A stretch of DNA of 64,000 nucleotides from Streptomyces sp. WAC 01529 (GCF_003945545.1 NZ_CP029617.1:1618501-1682500); one strand, 5' to 3'. Positions 19,949-29,248 are shown, numbered from the stretch's first letter. Notes: generated from the sequence alone by a model not told the origin. Numbers and translations: made by a program.

Positions 19949-21427
19949 CTACTTCTTGCGGCCGCGCTTCTCGCGCACCCGCACCGAGATGTGGATCGGC
20001 GTCCCCTCGAAGCCGAACTCCTCGCGCAGGCGGCGCTCCAGGAAGCGGCGGTAGCCCGCCTCGATGAAGCCCGACGCGAAGAAGACGAAGCGCGGGGGCT
20101 TCGTGCCCGCCTGGGTACCGAAGAGGATGCGGGGCTGCTTGCCGCCGCGGACCGGGTGCGGGTGCGAGGCGACGATCTCGCCGAGGAACGCGTTCAGGCG
20201 GCCGGTCGGCACGCGCGTCTCCCAGCCCTCGATAGCCGTCTCGATCGCCGGGACGAGCTTCTCCATGTGCCGGCCCGTGGCGGCCGAGACATTGACGCGC
20301 GGCGCCCAGGCGACCTGGGCCAGCTCGGTCTCGATCTCCCGCTCCAGGTAGTAGCGGCGCTCCTCGTCGAGGGTGTCCCACTTGTTGTACGCCACCACGA
20401 TCGCGCGGCCCGCCTCGACGGCCATCGTCACGATGCGCTGGTCCTGGACCGAGATGCTCTCGGAGGCGTCGACGAGGATCACCGCGACCTCCGCCTTCTC
20501 GACGGCGGCGGCGGTGCGCAGCGAGGCGTAGTAGTCGGCGCCCTGCTGGAGGTGGACGCGCTTGCGGATGCCCGCCGTGTCGACGAACTTCCAGGTGACG
20601 CCGCCCAGCTCGATCAGCTCGTCGACCGGGTCGCGGGTGGTGCCCGCCAGTTCGTTGACGACCACGCGGTCCTCGTTCGCCACCTTGTTGAGCAGCGAGG
20701 ACTTGCCCACGTTCGGGCGGCCGATGAGCGCGATGCGGCGTGGGCCGCCGATGGCCGTGCCGAAGGTCTGCTCGGGCGCCTCGGGCAGCGCGTCCAGGAC
20801 GGCGTCCAGCATGTCGCCGGTGCCGCGGCCGTGCAGCGCGGAGACGGGGTGCGGCTCGCCGAGGCCGAGGGCCCACAGGGCGGTGGCGTCGGCCTCGCCG
20901 GAGGGGCCGTCGACCTTGTTGGCGCACAGGACGACGGGCTTGCCCGCCTTGCGCAGGAGGCGCACGACGGCCTCGTCGGTGTCGGTGGCGCCGACCGTGG
21001 CGTCGACGACGAAGACCACGGCGTCGGCGGCCTCGATGGCGTACTCCGCCTGGGCGGCGACGGACGCGTCGATGCCGAGGACGTCCTGCTCCCAGCCGCC
21101 GGTGTCGACGAGCTTGAAGCGGCGGCCCGCCCACTCGGCCTCGTACGTGACGCGGTCGCGGGTCACGCCGGGGCGGTCCTCCACGACGGCCTCGCGGCGG
21201 CCGATGATGCGGTTCACCAGTGTCGACTTGCCGACGTTCGGGCGGCCGATGACGGCGAGGACGGGCAGCGGGCCGTGGCCCACCTCCTCGATGGCACCCT
21301 CGACATCCTCGATGTCGAAGCCCTCTTCGGCGGCGAGCTCCATGAACTGCGCGTACTCGGCGTCGCCGAGCGCCCCGTGGTCGTGCTCGGCGAAGCCGTC
21401 GCCCTCGGGCTGGATCTGGTCGCTCAT
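19949..21427 (-). CDS. der: GTPase Der (EngA), ribosome assembly
   Basis: 492 residues with two tandem G domains and a KH-like end. G domain 1 has [16 protein letters not shown] and NKVD. G domain 2 has [20 protein letters not shown] and NKWD. The C-terminal part ([19 protein letters not shown]) is the KH-like RNA-binding region. Der is an essential GTPase for 50S subunit maturation. The acidic N-terminal extension (about 55 residues) is typical of actinobacteria. A GAGG precedes the ATG. Last gene of the aroH-tyrA-cmk-plsC-der run, 80 bp after plsC. Confidence 0.96.
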   Translation of the reverse strand: MSDQIQPEGDGFAEHDHGALGDAEYAQFMELAAEEGFDIEDVEGAIEEVGHGPLPVLAVIGRPNVGKSTLVNRIIGRREAVVEDRPGVTRDRVTYEAEWAGRRFKLVDTGGWEQDVLGIDASVAAQAEYAIEAADAVVFVVDATVGATDTDEAVVRLLRKAGKPVVLCANKVDGPSGEADATALWALGLGEPHPVSALHGRGTGDMLDAVLDALPEAPEQTFGTAIGGPRRIALIGRPNVGKSSLLNKVANEDRVVVNELAGTTRDPVDELIELGGVTWKFVDTAGIRKRVHLQQGADYYASLRTAAAVEKAEVAVILVDASESISVQDQRIVTMAVEAGRAIVVAYNKWDTLDEERRYYLEREIETELAQVAWAPRVNVSAATGRHMEKLVPAIETAIEGWETRVPTGRLNAFLGEIVASHPHPVRGGKQPRILFGTQAGTKPPRFVFFASGFIEAGYRRFLERRLREEFGFEGTPIHISVRVREKRGRKK

Positions 21428-21507
21428 GAAGTCCGTACCTCGTCGTTCATCGTGGTGATCGGTGCGCCGGTCTTTCGACGGCCGGTGCACTACTTGATAA
21501 GTCTCGC

Positions 21508-22170
21508 TCAGCGCCCGGTCAGGCGCCTGGCGTTTTCCAGGTGGGCGGAGAGCCGCTCCTGGATGCGCACGGTCGCCTCGTCCAGCGCCTTGCGCGTGCG
21601 CCGGCCGCTGCCGTCGCCCGCTTCGAACGGGTCGCCGAAGACGACGTCGACCCTGCTGCGCAGCGGGGGCAGCTGCTTTATCAGCCGTCCACGCCGGTCA
21701 GTGCTTCCCAGCACCGCGACCGGGACGATCGGGGCGCCCGAGCGCACCGCGAAGTACGCGAGCCCGGCGCGCAGCGAGGCGAAGTCGCCCTCGCCCCGGG
21801 TGCCCTCCGGGAAGATCCCGAGGACGCCGCCCTGCTCCAGGACGCCGAGCGCCCTGGTGATGGCCGTCCGGTCGGCGACCGAGCGGTCCACCTCGACCTG
21901 GCCGATGGCGCCCAAAAAGGGGCCGAGCGGGCCGATGAACGCCTCCTTCTTGATCAGGAAGTGCGTCGGCCGGGGCGCGACGCCCATGACCATCGGGCCG
22001 TCCACGTTGTGCGAGTGGTTGACGGCGAGGATCACGGGGCCGTGTGCGGGCACCCGCCAGGAGCCGAGGACGCGCGGCTTGAACAGGCCGTACATGAGGC
22101 CGACGCCGATCCGGCGGCCGACCTCGGCACCGCGCTCGGAAGCGCCCCGCCCAGCTGCACCTTGGGTCAC
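21508..22170 (-). CDS. plsC: 1-acyl-glycerol-3-phosphate acyltransferase family protein
   Basis: 220 residues. Acyltransferase motif [10 protein letters not shown] (an NHX4D-type catalytic pair) and the glycerolipid-binding motif FPEGTRGEG are present, with the later IVPVAVLGS segment. PlsC-type enzymes acylate lysophosphatidate at the membrane for phospholipid synthesis. The GTG start overlaps the cmk stop (GTGA, 22167-22170), so translation is coupled to cytidylate kinase, as in many actinobacteria and other lineages. The substrate within the PlsC family is inferred. Confidence 0.85.
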   Translation of the reverse strand: MTQGAAGRGASERGAEVGRRIGVGLMYGLFKPRVLGSWRVPAHGPVILAVNHSHNVDGPMVMGVAPRPTHFLIKKEAFIGPLGPFLGAIGQVEVDRSVADRTAITRALGVLEQGGVLGIFPEGTRGEGDFASLRAGLAYFAVRSGAPIVPVAVLGSTDRRGRLIKQLPPLRSRVDVVFGDPFEAGDGSGRRTRKALDEATVRIQERLSAHLENARRLTGR

Positions 22171-22862
22171 TTGGCGGCCCGCTTCTCCTCGACGAGGGTG
22201 ACGACGCACTCGATGACCTGCTGGAGCGTGAGTTCGGTGGTGTCGACCTCGACGGCGTCGTCGGCCTTGGCCAGCGGGGACGTCTTGCGGCTCGAGTCGG
22301 CCGCGTCCCGCTTGATCAGAGCCTCCTGGGTCGCCTTGACGTCGGCGCCCTTCAGCTCGCCGGAGCGGCGGGCGGCGCGCGCCTCGGGGGAGGCGGTGAG
22401 GAAGATCTTCAGGTCGGCGTCGGGCAGCACGGTCGTGCCGATGTCACGGCCCTCGACGACGATGCCCTTCTCGGCCGATCGGGCGATGGTCCGCTGCAGC
22501 TCGGTGATGAGGGCGCGCACCTCGGGGACGGCGCTGACCGCGCTGACCTTGGAGGTCACGTCGGTGGTGCGGATCGGCCCCGCGACGTCCGTGCCGTCGA
22601 CCGTGATGGTCGGGGCGGCCGGGTCGGTGCCGGAGACGATCTCGGGCTTGCCCGCGACGGCGGCGATCGCGCTCGGGTCGGTGAGGTCGATGCCGTTGTG
22701 CACCATCCACCAGGTGATCGCGCGGTACTGGGCGCCGGTGTCCAGGTAGCTGAGGCCGAGCTGGGCGGCGACGGCCTTGGACGTGCTCGACTTGCCCGTG
22801 CCGGAGGGCCCGTCGATGGCGACGATCACTGCTGCCGGGGCGGCGGTTGCTGCGGTTTCCAC
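22167..22862 (-). CDS. cmk: Cytidylate kinase
   Basis: 231 residues. P-loop GPSGTGKSS near residue 18, then LSYLDTGAQYRAITWWMV, the CMP-binding insert, and VEGRDIGTTVLPDADLKIFLTAS of the cytidylate kinase family. It phosphorylates CMP and dCMP using ATP. GTG start with GAAAGG about 11 nt upstream. It sits between tyrA (157 bp upstream) and plsC (4-nt overlap). Confidence 0.95.
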   Translation of the reverse strand: METAATAAPAAVIVAIDGPSGTGKSSTSKAVAAQLGLSYLDTGAQYRAITWWMVHNGIDLTDPSAIAAVAGKPEIVSGTDPAAPTITVDGTDVAGPIRTTDVTSKVSAVSAVPEVRALITELQRTIARSAEKGIVVEGRDIGTTVLPDADLKIFLTASPEARAARRSGELKGADVKATQEALIKRDAADSSRKTSPLAKADDAVEVDTTELTLQQVIECVVTLVEEKRAAK

Positions 22863-23019
22863 GGGGGGCGGGCACCTTTCGCGGTACGCGGGGCGGGGAG
22901 CGGGACGCGAACACGCCCCGCACAAGGTTACTGGCTCGCGCACGCTGCCCTTACAGCCCCTTCGGCGGCCCCCGGCCGAGGCCGCTCCGGCGCGATCGCC
23001 CGCCGGCTGATCGAATCGC

Positions 23020-24105
23020 CTACTGCCGGATCGACCAGCCGCGTTCCCGCAGCGCCGCGCTGAGCACGGCCGCCGCCTTCGGCTCGACCATGAGCTGCAC
23101 GAGGCCCGCCTGCTGGCCGGTGGCGTGTTCGATGCGGACGTCCTCGATGTTGACGCCCGCGCGGTCCGCGTCGGCGAAGATGCGGGCGAGCTGGCCGGCC
23201 TTGTCGTCGATGAGCACCGCGACGATCTCGTACGCGGCCGGGGCGGTGCCGTGCTTGCCGGGCACCCGGGTCTGGCCCGCGTTGCCGCGCCGCAGCATGC
23301 TCTCGACGCCCGCCGCGCCCTCGGTCCGCTTCTCCTCGTCGGCGGACTGCAACGCGCGCAGGGCGGTCACGGTCTCGTCCAGGTCGCCGGCGACCTGGGC
23401 CAGCAGGTCGGCGACCGGGCCGGGGTTGGCGGAGAGGATGTCGATCCACATCCGGGGGTCGGAGGCGGCGATCCGTGTGACGTCGCGGATGCCCTGGCCA
23501 CACAGGCGTACGGCGGCCTCCTCGGCGTTCTCCAGGCGGGCCGCGACCATGCTGGAGACCAAGTGCGGCATGTGGGAGACGAGGGCGACCGCGCGGTCGT
23601 GGGCGTCGGCGTCCATGACGACGGGCACGGCGCGGCAGAGCGCGACGAGCTCCAGGGCGAGGTTGAGCACCTCGGTGTCGGTGTCACGGGTCGGGGTGAG
23701 CACCCAGGGCCGCCCCTCGAAGAGGTCGGCGGTGGCGGCGAGCGGGCCGCTGCGCTCGCGTCCGGACATGGGGTGCGTACCGATGTACGGGGCGAGGTCG
23801 AGGCCGAGCGCCTCGAGGTCGCGGCGCGGGCCGCCCTTGACGCTCGCCACGTCGAGGTAGGCGCGGGCGGCGCCGCGCCGCATGGCGTCGGCCAGGGTGG
23901 CGGCGACGTGCGCGGGCGGTACGGCGACGACGCACAGGTCGACAAGTCCCTCAGGGGATTCGTCGGTACCGGCGCCGAGCGCGGCGGCGGTGCGGGCCTG
24001 CGCCGGGTCGTGGTCGGCGAGGTGGACGGTGACGCCGCGGGAGGCGAGGGCGAGGGCGGCGGAGGTGCCGATCAGGCCGGTGCCGATGACGAGGGCGGTT
24101 CTCAC
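23020..24105 (-). CDS. tyrA: Prephenate dehydrogenase with C-terminal ACT domain
   Basis: 361 residues. A Rossmann motif opens the protein (VIGTGLIGTSAALAL), followed by THPMSGRERSG with the catalytic-site histidine of TyrA. From about residue 285 an ACT domain (YEIVAVLIDDKAGQLARIFADADRAG) probably mediates tyrosine feedback. It oxidises prephenate to 4-hydroxyphenylpyruvate in tyrosine synthesis. The GTG overlaps the aroH stop (GTGA, 24102-24105), placing mutase and dehydrogenase steps in coupled translation. Confidence 0.93.
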   Translation of the reverse strand: MRTALVIGTGLIGTSAALALASRGVTVHLADHDPAQARTAAALGAGTDESPEGLVDLCVVAVPPAHVAATLADAMRRGAARAYLDVASVKGGPRRDLEALGLDLAPYIGTHPMSGRERSGPLAATADLFEGRPWVLTPTRDTDTEVLNLALELVALCRAVPVVMDADAHDRAVALVSHMPHLVSSMVAARLENAEEAAVRLCGQGIRDVTRIAASDPRMWIDILSANPGPVADLLAQVAGDLDETVTALRALQSADEEKRTEGAAGVESMLRRGNAGQTRVPGKHGTAPAAYEIVAVLIDDKAGQLARIFADADRAGVNIEDVRIEHATGQQAGLVQLMVEPKAAAVLSAALRERGWSIRQ

Positions 24106-24470
24106 TGGGCGATGTCCTTGCGGAGTGCGGCGGCGGCACCGAGGTAGACGTGCGCGATCTCGGAGCGGGGGCGGTCGGTGTCGATGTGCGCGAGGACGCG
24201 GACGACGCGGGGCATGGCGCCCTCGACGTCCAGTTCCTGCGCGCAGATCAGCGGTACGTCGGCGAGCCCGATCCCGAGGCCGCGGGCGGCGGCCGCCGGG
24301 AAGTCGGAGTGCAGGTCGGGGGTGGCGGTGAACCAGATGCTGATCAGGTCCTCCCCGGTCAGCGCGTTGCGCTCCAGGATGGCGGTGAGCAGCGCGCTGA
24401 CCTGCTCGCGCATGTGCCCGGCCTCGTCCCGCTCCAGTTGGACGGCGCCCCGGACCGCTCGTACCGCCAC
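24102..24470 (-). CDS. aroH: Chorismate mutase, AroH class
   Basis: 122 residues, the size and order of the Bacillus-type trimeric AroH: RAVRGAVQLERDEAGHM at the start, SIWFTATPDLHSDFPAAAAR, then CAQELDVEGAMPRVVRVL, which carries the catalytic glutamate and arginine. It converts chorismate to prephenate, feeding TyrA, its coupled neighbour. GAGGAG precedes the GTG by 8 nt. Confidence 0.93.
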   Translation of the reverse strand: MAVRAVRGAVQLERDEAGHMREQVSALLTAILERNALTGEDLISIWFTATPDLHSDFPAAAARGLGIGLADVPLICAQELDVEGAMPRVVRVLAHIDTDRPRSEIAHVYLGAAAALRKDIAQ

Positions 24471-24826
24471 AGTGCTGCTCCTCGCTCGCGTACGTATGAC
24501 TGTTGTACGGCAAGCGTAGTCAGCGCCCGTCGCGGGAGCGCGCGGCGCCCGTCTGCCGAGACGGGGCGCCGCGCGCCGCGCCGGGCAGGGGCCGGGCCCG
24601 CCGCCCGGGCGATCTCGTTCGCGGCCTGCCCGGGAGAGGCTCCGGCCTCCCCGGCGGCTGGTCCGGCGCCACTCGGTCCGGCGCCTCGGGAACAATGTCG
24701 CGCCATCGGGAGCCGGTCGCCACTCGGGCCGGACGGGGGCCTCGCGGGAGCGGGCCCTGCCACCGCGCGATCGGGCCCGCCGGAAATTCGCACGACCTCG
24801 CCCGGAGGGCGCCGTACGCTCCCGGC
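24471..24826. other. Divergent intergenic region aroH / RlaP gene
   Basis: 356 bp without a gene. The aroH ribosome site lies at its left end. At 24538-24576 a long hairpin forms, GCGCGCGGCGCCCGTCT with its complement, carrying one bulged G and a 4-nt loop. It may terminate or attenuate upstream-initiated aroH transcription. No NrtR-type ATAGTC site was found here. Nothing else seen. Confidence 0.5.
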
Positions 24827-25546
24827 ATGCCCGCCGATGACCTCGTACGCGACCACGCGCTCTCCTCGTGTGACCTCGTTCGCGACCACACGATCTACTC
24901 CTGCGTGATGGGCTCGCGCGCCTTCGGTCTGGCCACGGAGGGCAGCGACACCGACCGCAGGGGCGTCTTCCTCGCGCCCACCGCGCTGTTCTGGCGCTTC
25001 GAGAAGCCGCCCACGCACCTCGACGGGCCCGCGGACGAGCAGTTCAGCTGGGAGCTGGAGCGCTTCTGCGCGCTCGCGCTGCGCGCCAATCCGAACATCC
25101 TGGAGTGTCTGCACTCCCCGCACGTCGAGCACGTCACGGAGACCGGCCGCGAGCTGCTCGCGCTGCGTGAGGCGTTCCTCTCCCGCCGGGTCCACGACAC
25201 CTTCACCGGCTACGCGCTCGGCCAGCGCAGGAAGCTGGACGCGGACCTGCGCGTCCATGGCGCGCCCCGCTGGAAGCACGCCATGCACCTGCTGCGCCTG
25301 CTCCTGTCCTGCCGTGACCTGCTGCGCACCGGCAGGCTGACGATCGACGTCGGCGACCAGCGGGAGCCGCTCCTCGCGGTCAAGCGCGGCGAGGTCCCGT
25401 GGCCGGAGGTGGAGGCGTGGATGGACCGTCTCGCGGCCGAGGCGCGGGAGGCGGCCCCCGACAGCCCCCTGCCCGCCGAACCGGACCGGGAGCGGATCTC
25501 GGACTTCCTCTTCCGGGTACGGCGGGCCTCGGCCCTGGCGGCCTGA
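24827..25546 (+). CDS. RlaP-type (DNA polymerase beta-like) nucleotidyltransferase
   Basis: 239 residues. VMGSRAFGLATEGSDTDRRGVF is the nucleotidyltransferase signature of the RNA-repair-associated polymerase-beta family (GS, then DxD). The later part (LLRLLLSCRDLLRTGRLTI) resembles the helical region of that family. The N-terminus has an 11-residue tandem repeat (DLVRDHALSSC then DLVRDHTIYSC). It faces the ADP-ribosylglycohydrolase gene tail-to-tail, 11 bp apart. Inferred role: nucleotide addition to RNA or a nucleotide derivative, perhaps in repair linked to NAD metabolism. Confidence 0.75.
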   Translation: MPADDLVRDHALSSCDLVRDHTIYSCVMGSRAFGLATEGSDTDRRGVFLAPTALFWRFEKPPTHLDGPADEQFSWELERFCALALRANPNILECLHSPHVEHVTETGRELLALREAFLSRRVHDTFTGYALGQRRKLDADLRVHGAPRWKHAMHLLRLLLSCRDLLRTGRLTIDVGDQREPLLAVKRGEVPWPEVEAWMDRLAAEAREAAPDSPLPAEPDRERISDFLFRVRRASALAA

Positions 25547-25557
25547 GCCGGTTCGGT

Positions 25558-26562
25558 TCAGGCGTCCCAGAGCGCCCCGAACCCCAGCAGCTCGTCCCGG
25601 TGCTCGACGCGCCCGGTCCAGTCGGCGGGCCACGCGTCGGCGCCGAGGTGGGCGCCCGCGAAGGCCCCGGTCAGGCAGGCGATCGAGTCGGAGTCGCCCG
25701 AGGTGCAGGCGGCGCGGCGCAGTGCGGTGACGGGCTCGTCGACGAACATCAGGAAGCAGAGCAGGCCGGTGGTGAGCGCCTCCTCGGCGATCCAGCCCGC
25801 GCCGGTGGCCAGGCAGGGGTCGGTCTCCGGGTTGGCGTGCCGCAGCGCGGCCTCCAGGCGCTCCAGGACGGCCAGGCACTCGTCCCAGCCGTGGGCGATG
25901 AACCGCTCCGGCGACGAGGCCCGGGAGCGGGACCACAGGTCGCCGAGCCACGCCTCGCGGTAGTGGGTGCGGTTCTCCAGGGCGTACGAGCGCAGGAGGC
26001 CGACCAGGCCCATCGGCTCCGCGCCGCGGGCCAGCAGCCGCACCGCGTACGCCGTGAGGTCGCTGGCGGCGAGCGCCGTGGGGTGGCCGTGGGTGAGCGC
26101 GGACTGCAGCTGGGCGGCGCCCGCGCGCACGTCGTCGTCGGCGCCGGGCAGCAGTCCGAGCGGGGCGACCCGCATGTTGGCGCCGCAGCCCTTGGAGTGC
26201 GGCTGACTCGCGTCCCGCCAGTCCCGCTCCTCGTCGGCGAGCAGCTCGCAGGCCCGGATGCAGGTGGCGCCCGGGGCGCGGTCGTTGTCCGGTGACTCGT
26301 TCCAGGCGACGAACTCGCGGCGGGCGAGGTGAGCGAAGCGCTCCGGGCCGCACAAGCCGCGCTCGGCGGCGGTCTTGAGGGCCCGGCTGAGCGCCAGCGT
26401 CATCTGCGTGTCATCCGTGATGTACGCGGGCCTCGGCAGCTCCATCTCCCGCCAGGGCCCGCACTTGGCGAGGATCGACGGCACGTCGTCGAACTCGGCG
26501 GGGAAACCCAGCGCGTCCCCGAGGGCGAGGCCCAGCAGGGATCCCGTGGCGGCGCGCTTCAT
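25558..26562 (-). CDS. ADP-ribosylglycohydrolase
   Basis: 334 residues. MKRAATGSLLGLALGDALGF is the DraG-family entry; TDDTQM near residue 49 and SGDSDSIA near residue 290 provide the metal-coordinating aspartates. Family enzymes remove ADP-ribose from proteins, nucleic acids or small molecules. The ATG overlaps the stop of nrtR (ATGA, 26559-26562), so it is co-translated with a Nudix regulator of NAD metabolism. The substrate could be ADP-ribosylated macromolecules or an NAD breakdown product. Confidence 0.9.
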   Translation of the reverse strand: MKRAATGSLLGLALGDALGFPAEFDDVPSILAKCGPWREMELPRPAYITDDTQMTLALSRALKTAAERGLCGPERFAHLARREFVAWNESPDNDRAPGATCIRACELLADEERDWRDASQPHSKGCGANMRVAPLGLLPGADDDVRAGAAQLQSALTHGHPTALAASDLTAYAVRLLARGAEPMGLVGLLRSYALENRTHYREAWLGDLWSRSRASSPERFIAHGWDECLAVLERLEAALRHANPETDPCLATGAGWIAEEALTTGLLCFLMFVDEPVTALRRAACTSGDSDSIACLTGAFAGAHLGADAWPADWTGRVEHRDELLGFGALWDA

Positions 26563-27308
26563 GAGGACGTTCCTTCCGAGGCGGGGCGCAGCAGGGGCGG
26601 GTGGAGGGCGGTCGCGGTGCCCGCCCGGAAGAGCGCCGCGGGCTTGCCGCGTCCGCCGGTCAGCCGCGCCGCGCCGGGGACCGCCTCGACGAGCCCGGCG
26701 GTGTTGACGACCTTGCGCCGGAAGTTGGCGGGGTCGAGTTCGGCGCCCCACACCGCCTCGTAGACCTGGCGCAGCTCGCCGAGGGTGAACTCGGGGGCGC
26801 AGAAGGCGGTGGCGAGCCCGGTGTACTCCAGCTTGGCGCCGACCCGGTCGTGGGCGTCGGCGAGGATCCGGTCGTGGTCGAAGGCGAGCGGCCGGTAGGT
26901 CGCCGGGCTGTAGGGCAGCCAGGCCGCGCGGGCCGCGTCGCCTCCCCCGCGCACGTCCGGCGGGTCGGCGACGAGCGCCGCGAACGCCACGGAGACGACC
27001 CGCATGCGCGGATCGCGGTCCGGTTCGCTGTAGGTGCGCACCTGCTCCAGGTGGAGCCCGCTGACGTCCGCGAGCCCGGTCTCCTCGGCCAGCTCGCGCT
27101 GGGCCGCGCCCTCGGCGGACTCGTCGGGCAGCACGAATCCGCCGGGCAGCGCCCAGCGCCCCGCGTACGGCTCCTGGCCGCGCTCGACGAGCAGCACGTG
27201 CAGCGCGCCCTCGCGGATGGTGAACACCGCGAGGTCGACGGTGACGGCGAACGGCTCGTAGGCGTGTTTGTCGTAGGCGTACGTATCGCAGGTCTCGGAC
27301 ACAGGCAT
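26559..27308 (-). CDS. nrtR: NrtR-type Nudix regulator of NAD metabolism
   Basis: 249 residues. N-terminal Nudix domain with an intact box (GFVLPDE, then RELAEETGL). C-terminal winged helix: FTLGELRQVYEAVWGAELDP, then ANFRRKVVNTAGLVE. NrtR proteins bind ADP-ribose with the Nudix domain and DNA with the winged helix to repress NAD-related genes; here the box could still be catalytic. The ATG follows AAGGGGGTG. A palindrome between the upstream promoter and the start is the likely self-operator. Confidence 0.88.
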   Translation of the reverse strand: MPVSETCDTYAYDKHAYEPFAVTVDLAVFTIREGALHVLLVERGQEPYAGRWALPGGFVLPDESAEGAAQRELAEETGLADVSGLHLEQVRTYSEPDRDPRMRVVSVAFAALVADPPDVRGGGDAARAAWLPYSPATYRPLAFDHDRILADAHDRVGAKLEYTGLATAFCAPEFTLGELRQVYEAVWGAELDPANFRRKVVNTAGLVEAVPGAARLTGGRGKPAALFRAGTATALHPPLLRPASEGTSS

Positions 27309-27323
27309 GCCCGCCCACCCCCT

Positions 27324-27346
27324 TTAATAGTCACCGAGACTATAAA
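27324..27346. promoter_or_regulatory. NrtR operator palindrome
   Basis: ATAGTC at 27327-27332 and GACTAT at 27338-27343 form a perfect 6-bp inverted repeat with a 5-nt spacer; two further flanking T/A pairs extend it. It lies 16-38 bp upstream of the nrtR ATG and resembles the known ATAGT-type NrtR sites. Binding would block nrtR and the glycohydrolase gene. Confidence 0.75.
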
Positions 27347-27388
27347 GCGGGCGGACGGGCGGCCACAAGCCCTGCGGGCCGGTGAGGC

Positions 27389-28582
27389 CTACAGGTCGAC
27401 TTCCTTCATCAACATGCCGACCTCCGTGTTCGAAAGGCGCCGCAGCCAGCCGGACTTCTGGTCGCCCAGGGTGATCGGCCCGAAGGCGACCCGCACCAGC
27501 TTGTCGACGGGGAAGCCCGCCTCGGCGAGCATGCGCCGCACGATGTGCTTGCGGCCCTCGTGGAGGGTGACCTCGACCAGGTAGTTCTTGCCGGTCTGCT
27601 CGACGACGCGGAAGTGGTCCGCGCGGGCGTAGCCGTCCTCGAGCTGGATGCCGTCCTTGAGCTGCTTGCCCAGGTCACGCGGGATCGGGCCCACGATGTG
27701 CGCGAGGTAGACCTTCTTCACGCCGTACTTGGGGTGGGTCAGGCGGTGCGCCAGCTCGCCGTGGTTGGTGAGCAGGATGACGCCCTCGGTCTCGGTGTCG
27801 AGCCGCCCCACGTGGAACAGGCGCGTCTCGCGGTTGGTCACGTAGTCACCGAGGCACTGGCGGCCCTCGGTGTCCTCCATGGTGGAGACGACACCGGCGG
27901 GCTTGTTCAGCGCGAAGAACTGGTACGACTGCGTGGCCACCGTCAGGCCGTCGACCTTGATCTCGTCCTTCTCGGGGTCGACGCGCATCCCCTGCTCGAC
28001 GACGATCTCGCCGTTGACCTCGACGCGGGCCTCGTCGACCAACTCCTCGCAGGCGCGGCGCGAGCCGTAACCCGCGCGGGCCAGCACCTTCTGGAGCCGC
28101 TCGCCCTCCTGCTCGGCGCCGGGGAAGGTCTTGGGGAGGTTCACCTTGGGCTTGCCCGCGTACCGCTCGCGGTTGCGCTCCTCCTGCCGGGTGTCGAACT
28201 CACGGGAGGTCGCGGGGGCGCCGCGACGGCTGCCGCGGGCTCCGGTGCCCTGGGAGGTGCGGGGGCCGCCCTTGGCGCCGCCGCGCGCGGCCGCGCCGCG
28301 GCCCTTCCTCGCCGCGGACCCGAAGACCGCGTCGGAGCCGCCCACGTCATAGCGACGCTCCTCGGGGCGCGGCTTGCTCGGCCTGCTGGGCTTGTCGTCG
28401 CGCTTGTCGTCGCGCTTGTCGTCGCGCCTGTCGCCCGGCCTGCCGCCGCCCTGCCTGTCGTCGCGGCTGTTACCGGCACCCCGGTAATTGCCGCGGCCAC
28501 CGCTGCTGCCACGGCCGCCGCTGTTGCCACCACGGCTCCCGCCGTTGTTTCCGCTGCTGTTCTTGCCGTTGCTGCTTCGCAT
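27389..28582 (-). CDS. rluB: Pseudouridine synthase RluB-like, with Gly/Arg-rich N-terminus
   Basis: 397 residues. The first 150 or so are low complexity: GGRGSSGGRGNYRG, a DDKRDDKRDDKP repeat, then a basic patch. Residues about 155-220 are an S4 RNA-binding domain (RLQKVLARAGYGSRRACEELV). The catalytic domain has GRLDTETEGVILLTNHGELAHRL with the nucleophilic aspartate. It makes a pseudouridine in 23S rRNA. An in-frame TTG precedes the ATG. It is the last gene after scpB, 12 bp away. Confidence 0.9.
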   Translation of the reverse strand: MRSSNGKNSSGNNGGSRGGNSGGRGSSGGRGNYRGAGNSRDDRQGGGRPGDRRDDKRDDKRDDKPSRPSKPRPEERRYDVGGSDAVFGSAARKGRGAAARGGAKGGPRTSQGTGARGSRRGAPATSREFDTRQEERNRERYAGKPKVNLPKTFPGAEQEGERLQKVLARAGYGSRRACEELVDEARVEVNGEIVVEQGMRVDPEKDEIKVDGLTVATQSYQFFALNKPAGVVSTMEDTEGRQCLGDYVTNRETRLFHVGRLDTETEGVILLTNHGELAHRLTHPKYGVKKVYLAHIVGPIPRDLGKQLKDGIQLEDGYARADHFRVVEQTGKNYLVEVTLHEGRKHIVRRMLAEAGFPVDKLVRVAFGPITLGDQKSGWLRRLSNTEVGMLMKEVDL

Positions 28583-28594
28583 CAAAAGTTCCGT

Positions 28595-29248
28595 CTAGTC
28601 GACTGTGCTCTGGGTGTACTCGTACCCCGGCGCATCGGGTGCGTCCGGGTCGAACGACAAAGCGCCCTCCTGGCTCTCGGCCTCGATCGCGTCCGCCTCG
28701 GGGAGGAAGGGCGCGAGCTCCGGCAGCTCGTCCAGGCCGCGCAGGCCCATCCGCTCCAGGAAGTAGTTCGTCGTCCTGTACAGGATCGCACCTGTTTCGG
28801 GTTCCGCGCCCGCCTCCTCCACCAGACCCCTCTGGAGAAGGGTGCGCATCACGCCGTCGCAGTTCACCCCGCGCACCGCGGAGACCCGCGAACGGCTGAC
28901 CGGCTGGCGGTACGCGACGACCGCGAGGGTCTCCAGAGCCGCCTGGGTGAGCCGCGCCTGCTGCCCGTCGAGCACGAAGCCCTCCACGGCGGCGGCGTAC
29001 TCGGGGCGCGTGTAGAACCGCCAGCCGCCCGCGACAAGGCGCAGCTCGAAGCCCCGCCGCTGCACGGTGTACTCGTCGGCGAGAGCGCGCAGCGCGTCGG
29101 CGACCTCGCGCCGAGGTCGCTGGAGGATCCTCGCCAGGTGTTCCTCGGTGGCCGGCTCGTCGACGACCATCAGGACGGCCTCCAGCGCGGGCCGCAGCTC
29201 AAGGTCGGCGACGGCGCCCGCCAGGGCTCCCGCGGGGTGCTCGCTCAC
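28595..29248 (-). CDS. scpB: Segregation and condensation protein ScpB
   Basis: 217 residues: tandem winged helices, LELRPALEAVLMVVDEPATE then LTQAALETLAVVAYRQPVSR, RGVNCDGVMRTLLQRGLVEE and FLERMGLRGLDELP, the ScpB signature. ScpB binds ScpA and SMC to condense and segregate the chromosome. The GTG overlaps the scpA stop (GTGA, 29245-29248). An acidic tail ends the protein. Confidence 0.94.
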   Translation of the reverse strand: MSEHPAGALAGAVADLELRPALEAVLMVVDEPATEEHLARILQRPRREVADALRALADEYTVQRRGFELRLVAGGWRFYTRPEYAAAVEGFVLDGQQARLTQAALETLAVVAYRQPVSRSRVSAVRGVNCDGVMRTLLQRGLVEEAGAEPETGAILYRTTNYFLERMGLRGLDELPELAPFLPEADAIEAESQEGALSFDPDAPDAPGYEYTQSTVD

